Assembly (NCBI RefSeq): GCF_040958095.1
Contig: NC_091169.1
Location: 9,303,293 to 9,367,292, forward strand
Direction: 5' to 3'
Length of the DNA stretch: 64,000 nucleotides
Origin: Procambarus clarkii
Lineage: Eukaryota; Arthropoda; Malacostraca; Decapoda; Cambaridae
The notes below the pieces were generated by a model. The model was not told the DNA's origin and did no database searches. It saw only the letters and a program-made list of their open reading frames with translations. The position numbers and the translations under genes were made by a program. This document shows, piece after piece, positions 40,231 through 54,400 of this stretch. Position 1 is the stretch's first letter. Each line of letters opens with the position of its first letter.

Positions 40231-41041
40231 GGAAACAAACATAGGAATGTGCCTAAATGCCAACAGCGACTGCCCTGACAGGTACAAGAGGAGTGTTGTT
40301 AACGCATACGTCGACCGTGCTCTCAGCCACAGCTCAGAATGGAAGCAAGTCGACGAAGAACTCTGTAGGGTAAGGCAGGTTCTAGTCAATAACGGCTTCT
40401 CCAATGGTTTCATCGAAGACATCATAAGAAGGAAAGTGAAAAGCCATGCAACCTCTGAAGAGACAACTAACACAACACCTATACCCCCTATTAGACTATT
40501 TTACAGGAACTTCTTTTCCACAGCTCATAAAACGGAGGAAAGGGTCCTGAAAGATATTGTTAATAGGAACGTTATCCCTACAGACAAAAATCAGAGGATA
40601 CAACTGACGATTTACTATAAAACCAGAAAAACGGCCAGCCTACTCATGAGAAACTCTCCAGACACAAAACAGAACGCTTTAAAAGAGACTAACGTCGTCT
40701 ATGCCTTCAAATGCCCACTTGGGGACTGTAAGCTCCAAAAAACCCAGTATATAGGCAAGACAACAACATCTCTTTCTAGGCGTTTAACGATGCATAAGCA
40801 ACAGGGCTCCATTAAGGAACATATAATCTCTTCCCATAACCAAACCATCGCCAGAGAAATCCTAGTAAACAACACAGAAATCATCGATAGATACAGCGAT
40901 AGCAGGCGGCTTGACGTTTGCGAGGCACTACACATCAAGAAGTCAACACCAGCAATCAACAGCCAATTATTGCACAACTATATTCTACCCACCTCAAGAC
41001 TCCGCTCCAATATAGAAGCATCAAGAAATATGGACCAATAG
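40229..41041 (+). pseudogene. Penelope-like element 3: linker and GIY-YIG endonuclease
   Basis: Continues the RT frame after the shift: NIGMCLNANSDCPDRYKR, ALSHSSEWKQVDEELCR, VLVNNGFSNGFIEDIIRRK, PPIRLFYRNFFSTAHKTEE, VYAFKCPLGDCKLQKTQYIG (CCP-type cysteines and the YIG motif), KTTTSLSRRLTMHKQQGS, RRLDVCEALHIKKS and LHNYILPTSRLRSNIEAS. The frame is open to its natural stop, so only the 1-nt shift and the missing N-terminus prevent a full ORF. Nearly identical to the arms of the dimer at 25092-27484. Confidence 0.92.
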
Positions 41042-41458
41042 GCTTTCTACAAACACTTCTATTCAATACCCATTGTTTCTGTTCTGTCTTGTGTTGATAC
41101 TTTTAATACCCTATTAATATCCCCTCATGTTCTGTCTTGTGTTAATGCCACATCACTATATGCCACATCATCCCTCCCACCTCACTCAAATGTAGATATA
41201 ATAGCAGAGATACGTAAGTTCTAATCAGTTGTGTATTTGTGAAGTCTTTGAAAATGTAATAAGTTTTACGAAACGCGCCCGTGTCGCGTCAGACTAGAAA
41301 TAAAAATGAATTTTGGAGAAGTGATTTTTGATTTACCTCCAACAGTGAAGCGTAATGTACGAAAGATTGAGAAAATTCGTGTTAGAATTATTAATCTTAC
41401 TTTTTCGGTCATATTTAATAATATATGTCTACAGGAAAGACTGCTACCAAAATATACT
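41042..41458 (+). mobile_element. 3' terminal (pseudo-LTR) region of Penelope-like element 3
   Basis: Non-coding region with a hammerhead-like fold at 41243-41295, followed by the start of the next ORF copy (41306: [20 protein letters not shown] ... [10 protein letters not shown]), cut by (TA)n. This shows a partial head-to-tail dimer, as usual for Penelope elements. Confidence 0.85.
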
Positions 41459-41459
41459 A

Positions 41460-41499
<40 letters not shown>

Positions 41500-41868
41500 G
41501 TCGTACCTAGTAGCCAGAACGCACTTCTCAGCCTACTATGCAAGGCCCGATTTGCCTAATAAGCCAAGTTTTCCTGAATTAATATATTTTTTCTAATTTT
41601 TTTCTTATGAAATGATAAAGCTACCCATTTCATTATGTATGGTCAATTTTTTTTTATTAGGGTTAAAATTAACGTAGATATATGACCGAACCTAACCAAC
41701 CCTACCTAACCTATCTTTATAGGTTAGGTTAGGTTAGGTAGCCGAAAAAGTTAGGTTAGGTTAGGTAGGTTAGGTAGTCGAAAAACAATTAATTCATGAA
41801 AACTTGGCTTATTAGGCAAATCGGGCCTTGCATAGTAGGCTCAGAAGTGCGTTCTGGCTACTAGGTAC

Positions 41869-41871
<3 letters not shown>
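41500..41871. mobile_element. TTAGG-bearing MITE, copy G
   Basis: Complete copy in (TA)n, with slightly shortened GGTTAGG and CCTAACC runs. Confidence 0.9.
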
Positions 41872-42555
<684 letters not shown>

Positions 42556-45500
42556 CATATATATTTACTTTATTTGAACTTTGTTACAAAAAAGGAGTTA
42601 CATATGGGTTACAAAGATGGTTATCATAGGTTGTCGAGTTCCTCCAGCTCCTCAGATGGCGGGCAGGAACCCTGGATGCAGTGCGCATTTCCCCTCTGTA
42701 TCGCCACACTGAAGCGCTGGAAAAGAAAGCTTGCAGCTCTTGGGTCCCTTGTTGTTTCAATGAGCCTAGAACCCAGTTCCTTCAAAAAACTGGTAGCACT
42801 TTTACCCCAGGAGCCGAGTGTCTCAGAAGCAATGGGGACAAAATTGTAGTGGTGATCCAGTTCTCTATACCTTCGGGATTTGGCTGCTTCCCTGTGGGTG
42901 GCAGCGCCACCTGGTTGTGCAACACTGAGGTTAATGTAGGTGTTAGGCAGGGTTGATACGCACGTGTAGTCCCATACCAACTGGTTGCCATTCTTCCAGG
43001 GGTTCACTGTGATACCATCCGGGCGACCAATAAGAGTATCAGAGTTACGGGGCGTTAGGTAACGGGGCTCTCTTTCAGCTGGGCATCCAGTTGTGGTGAG
43101 GCTCCTCTTGATGATGTCGTTAACTTCACTGTGCCTCGAGTGCCATCCCCCTGTGCTTTGGCAGAGTAGGCCATAGTGGCCGTACCTGTCAGCCACCACC
43201 TCGCCACAAATACACCTATATCTGGTGTGGATTGGGGCAGCAAGGCAGAGGGCCACAGAATTTTCGGAGGGCGTGTGGTGTGAGACGCGTGCCAGTTGCC
43301 GACATTGGGGTTGCTAACAGGAAATCCCCTGCATGTGGGGCTGCTACTGCTGTGAGGTGAGCAATGTCGTGTTGTGTTGTTGCAGCACCCAGGCACTCTG
43401 CAGCAACTTGGTCTACAATGGGGCCATCTCAGCTGGATTGTTTGTGGGCTTTTGGGGATGGTGGTTGAGGTGATGGGCCTGCACGAGAGGCCCACTCTGT
43501 GGCACAGCGTGTAAAATTGGGATCATGTACACCTGCCAGCTGATGTAAGTGGGCAGGTAGAATTTCCTTCACAAGGTCGTCGGATGCTGATAAGGAGGAC
43601 AGGAAGGCTGGAACAGCGATTTGCGTTGCTGTTCGAACTCCGAGGCCCCCAAGTCTTACGGGAAGAGAGGCTTGTTTCCACTGTAGGTCATCAAGAGAGA
43701 GGTTAAGGGCTTTTTCTAGCATTGATTTCAGTAACAGGTCATACTCACTTAGTTTTTGGCTGCTGTAAGATGATGAACACCTCAGAAAGTAGGTTAACCT
43801 GGGGAGGGACAGACATCTGGTGATGAGGTAGAGTGCATCATGAGCATCAATATCCTCAATCCTCCCATCCATCCTCTTAAGGTCGGCGATTTTCTTATCA
43901 AGGACCTCATCGATGGCTTTCAACCCCAGGGAAGCTCCTGGGAGTGTGCTGTCTTCAGGTTTAGTTTTATGGATATTTGGCAGAAGACCCTTTATTCTCT
44001 CTACGATGCCCTGGTTGGAACATATTATTTCACATTTAGAAGGGTTCAGGGTGAGGCCTAAACTGCACCTTGCTCCTGGATTTTTCTGATGTCCTCCAGG
44101 AGGGAGTCTTGGGAACCAGCTAGGGTACCATCATCCAAGAACCAGATGTTAAGCTCGCTGGACAGGACCTCTGTGACTTGTTTCATGACTAAGCAGAAAA
44201 GGAGAGGAGCAAGGGGGTCACCCTGTTGGACGCCTTCTCGCGAGTCAATTTCATGTTCGCCAAAAAGTAGCTTAAGGTCCATACTGTAGCATGAATGAAC
44301 AAAAGGGTAGAGGGAAGGGAAATGACTATGAACCGCACGGAGTACAGCATCCCTCCGCACCAAATTGAAGGCATTTTTGAAATCTAGCTTGATAAGGGCC
44401 TTTTCGTCTGTGATGCTGGCGATGAAGGCTCGAGCTGCATGGGCTGCCGCCTCACTCCCTTGTGGAATGCGGAACCCGAGCTGTTTTGGCTTCAGCATGT
44501 TGGCCGCTGCATCACTAACTGTTCTTGCAGCTGCCTTTGCGACGAGACGCCGGAGAGAATTGCCCACAGCTATTGGCCTGATCCCTCCATCCTTTTTCTT
44601 TAGAGCACAGAGAGATGCTCCAAAAAAGATAGGTCTTATGGTCGCTGGTATGTTGCCAGCTAGACATGTGTTGGTGAATCTGGTTAGTTCCACCAAGAGG
44701 TTCTTTGCAATGTCACCCAGTGCAGGGTTGAGCATTTGCTTGAGGTGGTTGGGTTTTAGTCCTGTGAACCCACCTGCTGATCCTGTTGGGAAGGACATGG
44801 CTGCTTTATGGACCACAGATTCAGCCACCCAGAGAGGTTCTGCTCCGGTAGCCCCCACTTGTACAATGTCGTCCTCACGCGGAGCCCTGGGTGGGTGTTT
44901 CTCCCTCAGGGCTTGAGCTGTTGCGGCATCTCTGTCGGCAATTGAGTCCTCACTGGTGATGACTCTTATTGCGCCAATAATGTTTCCTCCTTCTATTTTC
45001 TTGGTGACTGATGTTCTGATTTTTGATGTCTCGGATATGGCACTGTTGCTCTTCCTGCCGTGGGTGTTTCTCACGCGAGTGGGAAGGCGCACCTGGTTGT
45101 CCTCCCTGGGAAAATCATTTATAGCTTTGATGACTGAGGCAGCTAAGGTTTTGTCTCTCCTTGCAGGGGTGGCTAGACATATGTTGCCAAACAGTAGGAG
45201 GTTGTGCCATGTTTGGGTCGTTCCAGGAGAGTCGTTGACCTTTCTCAGGAGGGCAGATAATTTGGCTGCTGCATGGGGGCGGGCTGCTTTAGGGATGTGT
45301 TGCAAGGTTCTGGCTGATGTTGCTTTGATAGCTTCTAATAAGTTTTCTGTGGGAATGAAGGTCTGGGAGGTGTTTTGCCTTACGGGCGGTGTGGGCTGTT
45401 GATTGGTGTTCTCCCTGGGAGGGCGCCCAGAACCCAAACACCTGACTCTGTTGTGGTAATGAAGGCGCATATTATCGTCCCTCAACCGGATATAGCATAC

Positions 45501-45690
45501 CTTGTCACACGTCTGACATCTACCTTGTCTACCCCTGCTTGATGGCTCATCTTGGCTTGGAGAAGCCTGGCTGTCTGTTGAGAGCTGCGACATGGGCGGG
45601 CGCTGGGCGGGAAGGTGGACGGCGGGTGGAGACTGGAGGGTGGGCGGCGGTTGGAGGCTGGGGGGATAGTCAGCTGGCCGTGGCACTTAC
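42556..45690 (-). pseudogene. Restriction-endonuclease-type LINE, copy 3 (best preserved)
   Basis: Minus-strand ORF starting MPRPADYPPSLQPP at 45686. N-terminal zinc-finger-like CQTCDKVC ... HYHNRVRC, then a long linker and RT: CALKKKDGGIRPIAVGNSLR, LIKLDFKNAFNLVRRDAVLR (motif A), REGVQQGDPLAPLLFCLV (motif B) and NIWFLDDGTLAGS (catalytic box FLDD instead of YADD). Thumb LPRLTYFLRCSSSY and VRLGGLGVRTATQIAVPAFL. At the C-terminus a zinc-binding CICGEVVADRYGHYGLLC is followed by WHSRHSEVN and RPDGITVNPWKNGNQLVWD, the restriction-like (PD-D/ExK type) endonuclease of early-branching LINEs. Lesions: a 1-nt loss at ~44065, a stop (TGA for Trp) at ~43440 and a frameshift at ~43265. The 3' end has AATAAAG then TAAATATATA. 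Confidence 0.9.
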
Positions 45691-46193
<503 letters not shown>

Positions 46194-46202
46194 TTATATT
46201 AG

Positions 46203-46350
46203 AGTACCACCTCTAGCTGGAAGAAGGGGGACCCTTAGCCTCGGAGGAAACCACGCATAACGCATTAGAGGGAATGTTTAGATCCCCTCCAATACAGTTT
46301 CTGCGTGCTTTTCTCCTACCACCCCCTTCCTTTTTTATTTTTTGTGCTTT
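46203..46350 (+). repeat. ~135-bp dispersed repeat, second version
   Basis: Near-identical to 38285-38433 (GAGTACCACCTCTAGCTGGA ... TCTCCTACCACCCCCTTCC). The sequence to its right (46351-46510), read on the minus strand, has AATAAAG followed by CACAAAAAATAAAAAAGG, like the 3' end of another LINE. Confidence 0.75.
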
Positions 46351-46534
46351 ATTATGCATTTGATGGTTACAAGATATACATGGGTTGATACAAAAATAAT
46401 AATACAAAAAGGTGCTTAAAGGTTATGGATCTCTTGAAAAACACAACAATGGGAAACATTGATGAATGTCACAGACGGGTTCGATCATTGTTGCAAGTCA
46501 AACACTTCTTCGAATTCCTCTGAATACTAGGTAC

Positions 46535-47756
<1,222 letters not shown>

Positions 47757-48825
47757 TCATGATATGGCATATGGCTCAGGATTCCACTGAACTAGAGGAG
47801 GTCGATATATTTTAACAAACATAAATGCTGATACATGATTTATGAGAATTCTTGAGTGTGTTGTTGTTATTATCAGGTTCATGTGACTGACTCCCCTCTC
47901 ACACTCAGCAGTGCTAATAGGAATAACTTGTAAACAGCTCAGCAATGGGTATAAATCTTGGTGGGTGAGGCGTCCATGATCCTCCACATAGTCTCTAATA
48001 TCATTTAGTGCAGAGTAACAAGAAAGCTTAAATCTCTTACAGAGAGATAATATTTCAGCTTCTCCGTAATTAGGTTATATTTCATCGGGCCAGTAGTCTT
48101 TTTCAAGGACGCACATCTCACTTAGCAATGATTTATACATACTTGAGGTTCAGAAGTTTGAGAGCCTTTCATGGATGTTGTCGTGAACATACGGTGCTGC
48201 AAATTGTTCACAAGACTAGTAAGAAACTGTTGATAATTAATGGAGACAATTTTCTTGTTGCTTGTTATGGTAATTCCTCCAAACTTCCCCTTTTCTATTG
48301 CCTTTTGAGCTTCTAAAGTTCTAGTGCCAAGTTTCCCTTTTAGTCCATGCAATGACCTTGTGCTCCGTTGAATCAATTTGCCAGCATACACAATCAAAGT
48401 AGTGCGTTTCTGTAGACACTGAGAGTAAACCAAGTTCATGCAACGGGTCATACATTACAGCTAAATTCAATATAAAGTGTTCTGAAGTTTGCTTTTTCAG
48501 CAGACCTTCAAAAGTTTTTATATCCTTTTCAAATCATGTTTCGTCTTTCACTGCTTTTTCAAAATGAAAACGATGTTCTTCATAATTTTTTCACACTGCT
48601 GAAACTGTTTGAAACGAGCTGACCTTGTGTTGAAAACACGGCCTATTTTGCAAATCTGATGTTCAAGTTGAGAGGCACACGCAGATAGTTCCTTTTGATT
48701 TAGAAGTGATCTACTGTAAACTGAGTACAATTTGTCCATAAATGCTTGAAAATTATTAATTCCATGAACTTCACTCAATGAATCACCTCCTGCAAGTTCT
48801 AATCTGTGATTAATACAGTGCCAGA

Positions 48826-50188
48826 GGTATACAAAGCCATCATGTCATTTCCGCCATGTCCAGCAGGGGGATACACTGGAGTAAGACCTCAGCACCTCAA
48901 GGACATGGCAAACCAGTTCTAGGCGAAGTTGCCGAGACACTACTGTCAGAGGTTACGAAGTTTGTCAACGACTGCCTCTCTGGGTTGATCCCAGATACAA
49001 TTAAACTCTTCTTCTTCGGAGCATTACTTTGTGCCCTTAAGAAGAAGGGGGGTGGAGTCAGACCCATTGCCGTAGGTAACACACTTCGGCGCCTTGTTGC
49101 TAAGGCAGCTGTTGTCGGAAAATCCGACACCATTTAATATATCATACAGATAATAGCTGTGTTGTATAAACAAGTTACCCATAGAAAACGTAACTTGTAG
49201 TGGAATTACCGTTTAAAGAAAACGGGATATCATCACCACATACTATTATAATTCACCACCTATTATGGTGGGAATTATTCTTAAATACATTAGTCTTTGG
49301 ACTTTACCATCATAAAAACATCTTATATAAATTAACTTAATTATCAATATTAAAGTAGAGTAAATGTGACCCTTCTATCACTTTCTGTCATGTGGACAAT
49401 GTAGGCCAGGCGTCAGTGGGGAAGGAGGGCAGCCATTGTTGTTGAGACTAGACCAGAGGCTCTCGGGAGCAAATTCGGCTCCTGTTAATTTTACTTGGAC
49501 GTAGTGTTATGGAAACCAAAGGTGTACCATTATCACACGCTGTCAACAAATCAAGTTAAGTGTTCTTTCCGAAACCCGTATATCTATCATTAGTGGCCAT
49601 TAATGTCATTGGGTAGGGTGACCCGGTTAGAACGCGATATAGCCTCAAACTAAAGGTAATTAAGCCAGGTCTTCATGTTCCATGTATAGTGTTTTCTCTG
49701 ATATAGCTTGTCATATATAGAATCTGGCTTTACAGCTAGCGCCCTTTTGACAGGTCAAGACGAGGAAGCAAGACTTTGTGCACCAGTTACTGGGTGATGG
49801 AAGCTACCTCAAAGAGGATAATTTGGTGTCTACACCCTAGTTATACCTGGTGGACTAACCTGCTGTACTATAAGATAAGGAACCTTTTCAATGTATGTAG
49901 TTAATACTGTAGTTTGATTGGCTGCATATATATTTAATTAATATAAACCCCTCCTAATGTGTAGAGGATCGATTTGTGAGATTAAGAGATTATTGCAGAA
50001 ATACAGTCCACTTATCATTATACAAATTGCTATCGAAGTATATAAATTAACGTAAATATAAATTCATATAAATTAAATAAATATAAATCTCACAGGTCGG
50101 TTCCCACAGCTGTCAGAAACATCCGCACAGAAGTTGCAACGATGCTTCGACCTCATCAACAAGGTTTTGGTGTCCTCAAAGGCCTAAG
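48826..50188 (+). mobile_element. Internal fragment of the restriction-endonuclease-type LINE, with a nested LTR
   Basis: Plus-strand reading VYKAIMSFP, GGYTGVRPQHLKDMAN, then EVAETLLSEVTKFVNDCLSG, FFFGALLCALKKKGGGVRPI and AVGNTLRRLVAKAA. It jumps over the LTR at 49113-50108 and continues VRNIRTEVATMLRPHQQGFG. The fragment ends at GVLKGL. It is flanked by ACAGTGCCAGA on both sides (48815-48825 and 50189-50199) and splits the hAT frame at the conserved WHC-NH motif. Confidence 0.85.
49113..50108 (+). mobile_element. 996-bp solo LTR
   Basis: Starts TGTCGGAAAATCCGACACC and ends AGGTCGGTTCCCACA, with GCTGT duplicated at 49108-49112 and 50109-50113. Removing it and one GCTGT restores the LINE frame (AKAA-VRNIRTE) exactly. 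No coding. TG...CA ends and a 5-bp duplication fit a Gypsy or BEL-type LTR; the orientation is not certain. Confidence 0.87.
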
Positions 50189-50883
50189 ACAGTGCCAGAT
50201 TATTATACCAGGGGTAATGTTCTTTGAGAACAATTGCAACGCCAGATTTGACACCAAGCATGGCACTTGCCCAATCACTAGCAAATGCTAGAAGGTGCTG
50301 TTTCAAATATAAGTCATCAAACCCATGATAATGGAGACTGCTCTATAAAAGCCTAGCAATATTTGATCTGATCAGGTAGTTCAATTAGATCTAAGAACAT
50401 GAAATGGGAATTACCTTCCTTATCACTTTCACATTTCAAGTAAACTATCAAGGTTGCTTTAATGCTCAGGTTTGTTGATTCCTCAGTGAGAACAGAAAAG
50501 TTGTCATTTATCTGCATGATATGCTGGCAAATCTTATTTTTCATAATAATGGCCGTGTGATTAATTATCTCTGTGGCACTAGTGCGGGAATGCAGTCCCA
50601 TTGCAAAGTCAACACCATTTTGCTCCTGTAGTTCCAGTAAGCCAAAGTGATCTTACTGGAACTTACATACGTCAGCATTGTGCATGCACACAAATATGGT
50701 CTGCTGTTGGGAATACTGACTCGTGGGATTTATTTATTTATTTATTTATTTACAATTAGTTTATTAACTTATTTAATTATTTATATTTTATTTATAAATA
50801 ATTTATATTAATTTACTTCTTACGGTAATTTATTTATTTCGATAGCGGACTGTATGATATTAAAGTGGACTATACGAGTTGTC

Positions 50884-51254
50884 CAACCCGTTCTCGCAAA
50901 TTTAATAAGTCAATATTGACTTATTAAATATGTGCATAGGTGACATACTTAACATAATAGATACCCTTAAAAAGATTCATAGAAAACACCAACCTTACCT
51001 AACCTTGTTAGTATCTTAAGATAAGCATCTTATTGCTTCGTAATTACAATTATTACCTAACCTATAATAGGTATAGGTTAAGTAATAATTGTAATTACGA
51101 AGCAATAAGATGCTTATCTTAAGATACTAACAAGGTTAGGTAAGGTCGGTGTTTTCTATGAATCTTTTTAAGGGTATCTATTATGCTTAGTATATCACCT
51201 ATGCACGTAGTTAATAAGTCAATATTGACTTTACGAATTTGCGAGAACGGGTTG
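50884..51254. mobile_element. 371-bp foldback MITE, hAT-type
   Basis: Nearly perfect palindrome (CAACCCGTTCTCGC ... GCGAGAACGGGTTG) centred at ~51065, with the 8-bp duplication GAGTTGTC at 50876-50883 and 51255-51262. An 8-bp target duplication is the hAT hallmark. It includes AACCTTACCTAACCTTG-like sequence but no telomere array. Confidence 0.88.
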
Positions 51255-52978
51255 GAGTTGTCTCACAAGTAGTTTCCTACATAAGCTGGGGGGTTTATTA
51301 TTTATATAGTGTATCAATCGAAATTAATCGATTAGTAAACATTCACTACAATGTTACTAAGTGTTAATACTACATGGGTTAGTGAAATATATTTTAAAAG
51401 TCTTAGCTGTCTAGAAGGCCTCAACATTGTGGTGTTGGTGTAAACATGTGAGCGGCCAGCCAAACTCAGGTCTCACGATGTTAGGTGCAAGATGGTACAA
51501 GATCAGTCATGTGGTGTCCTGTCTTTGAGTGATTCCTCATTAATAACTTCACTTCTCAATTTACCTGTGAGCGAGATTGCACAATTATTTGCTGTACATA
51601 AATAATTTTGTTTACAAGTAAATAATAATATTCTGAAATAAAAGACAAAATTTTGGCTCACCCTTGGATTTGTTGTTTGCATACGGGATAACCAAACCAG
51701 TAAATTACACAATGAATAGAGCTCTATAAATCATTTAGTATACTATGTGGATGCAAAGTCTTCCCTGGATACAATGGTGTCGATTTGTGCTGTCTAATTC
51801 CTCAACAATAGCTGGTGTTGCACACGTACTCGAGATGACAACAAAACACGCTTGAATTATCCAGGGTTAAAATGGCTACTCCTCTCTCCCTGCAGCATTG
51901 GGCGTCTTCTCCAGATGAATTTGATCAAGAAGTGGAAAGAGGGTTTATATTTAATTTGTTTTAGTACTGATAATTAAGTTTGTTCAAGGGAAATGATTTT
52001 ATGATGTTTACAATCCAGAGCCTGATGTTTTATGAAGAATTCACATTATTATTAGCAGGTGAATTAAATAGTGACATGGCAATCATATCTCCGTTTTCTT
52101 CTGGGAAAAATTCCACTACAATCTCGTTTTCTTTGAATGATTAAATAATATACTTTGGGTTCATTTGTTAGTACAAAATCAGCAGCAATATTATCTGCAT
52201 ATTGTATTAAAAGTTAGTAAATGATATAGTTTTTTCGGACATCTGTCACTCTGAACTAAATAATATGCAGAACGCAAAATTTAAAAAGTTGTCTTTAGAT
52301 GCGAAGCATTCATGGCATCAAACCATTTTCCAAGAGTATCTTCACTAGCTACATTTTCAACACGTAAAGCAGCAGTGTGAGCTTTTGATAGTTTATGATC
52401 AACAATTTTTGTTCTGAGAGACTTCAAGCGTGTACTTCGATCTGCTCGATAACAGTATACTTAGTGCATCTGCCACACATTTGATAGTCTTAAACCCTTA
52501 GAAGGGGAAAAGTGTTAAATTGCTTGTGTTTGTACATACTTTACACCCAAGTTTATCTTCCCTGAAGTCTAACCATGGATAGGTTTCTTTTTATGCTTCC
52601 GCATTTCTTCAGTCCAAACACCTGAACAGGGTTACAAGTTAGACTTAAAGCACCATTACTATCTGAATTGCACATGGTTCCTGCTTGAAAATTTGAACTT
52701 TTAGAAGCAGTCAAAACAGAACTTTTGTCACTTTCACTATTATCATTATCAGTCTCCTGTACGTTATTCTTCTTATACTCCTCATTTTGTTTACGAAAGA
52801 AGGAAGTCAACATTGTTTGCTTAGAAGCTATGATGGGGTTGTTTGTGAGAAAAAATGCTTCTGTCTTAGAGATGAATCCAGGGACCACCAGCCACCACTT
52901 TACTAATGCCACTGAAACACAGAAGCAGAGTTGCCAACTCAATATTTCACACGACGCTAGAACCACCCTAAAACGCAC

Positions 52979-53412
52979 TAAAATATGTAAAGTTGTGTGT
53001 AGCAGTTCTGTCGTTTTACCTGCTTAGTATTTAAAACTAAAATATACTATTGTATGAATAAATAATGCCTGTCTAATGAACTACTGCTAAAGCCATGAAC
53101 ATTATTGCTGAATATTGGTATCCAAAGCGGTAGGTTGGCAAGTTGGTCTCACCGTTTGTCTGGTATAAGTGGACAGGAAGCGTTCACGTGCGTTGGGTAT
53201 TACGTTTCCAGATTCGTACCAGTAAAATTCAGCCTGTTTACTTTTTAAATATATCAAAAATTATATATTATTGAATCCTTAAAAAACGTAGAAATATCAT
53301 AACATTATTACTTATTAATGATGCAATACTAATATTTTCCTTCCACGATCAACCATCACCCACAGGACATCATCTCCCTCTCCCCTCATCCTCTCTCCCT
53401 TTCCCCCTCATC
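52979..53412. other. Non-coding stretch, nothing recognised
   Basis: AT-rich, becoming C/T-rich (CTCCCTCTCCCCTCATCC) toward the right. No frame of interest. Confidence 0.4.
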
Positions 53413-53826
53413 CTATCTCCCTTTCTTCAGAGCTTCGTCTATCCCGCTTGTAGGAACCGGCTTGGAGTCTCTCAGATGAGGACTCATGGTACATAGAGAG
53501 GAACCAGCATTATGGGTGGCTCGACAATTGCAGCAAGATGGCAACAACTTTTCTCCTTTCCCAATCCTGACTCTGCACTCACGTGAATCATGCTTCCTAC
53601 CACAGTACCGGAGTCTTGGGTCAAATTGGCCATTCCACACCATGTGTCTCCAGTGAGAACACTTCAACCATAATATGGGTTCCTCGACGTATTTAGCCAT
53701 TTTCCTGTAGCAAAGTCCCTGCAGAAAAATTATCTCTGGAACCTCAACCTTGAACAGGGCAACTACCAGGCTTTTCCTCTCAATCTCCCTATCTCCCTCT
53801 TCTGCTTTCACTTTCTCCCTCTCCAC
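53413..53826 (-). pseudogene. LINE ORF1 (gag-like) zinc-knuckle fragment
   Basis: Minus-strand frame reading KVEVPEIIFLQGLCYRKMAK, then LKCSHWRHMV, LRYCGRKHDSRECR and PSCCNCRATHNAGSSLC. The last matches the triple CCHC knuckles of Jockey/I-type ORF1 proteins, which bind element RNA. In the first and second knuckles several cysteines are replaced (W, G, L), so zinc binding is lost. No RT follows on this strand, so it is an isolated remnant. Confidence 0.7.
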
Positions 53827-53884
53827 CCCTCCCTCCTCTCTGTCTTTCTTCCCGTCTCCATCTTCCTGTCTTCACCTTCATGTT

Positions 53885-54400
<516 letters not shown>

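Larger units (their letters stand above)
47757..52978 (-). pseudogene. hAT-superfamily transposase (KIAA1586-like), split by insertions
   Basis: Pieces on the minus strand, in order: a Lys/Ser-rich N-terminus (52978-52553, ends GLKKCGSIKRNLSMVR); RSLRTKIVDHKLSKAHTAAL (~52410); GLHSRTSATEIINHTA and NFSVLTEESTNLSIKATLIV (50601-50353, catalytic DEST region with E for D); YHGFDDLYLKQHLLAFASDW (~50310) and IIIWHC (~50200); INHRLELAGG (~48800); FMDKLYSVYSRSLLNQKEL (48548-48778); TLEAQKAIEKGKFGGITITS (48122-48451); and the C-terminal dimerisation block IPISTAECERGVSHMNLI (47757-47987). hAT transposases cut and paste DNA; the KIAA1586 type is often domesticated. Many stops plus the insertions at 48826-50188 and 50884-51254 show it is dead. 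Roughly 50640-52200 is poorly matched and may hold further insertions. Confidence 0.8.
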
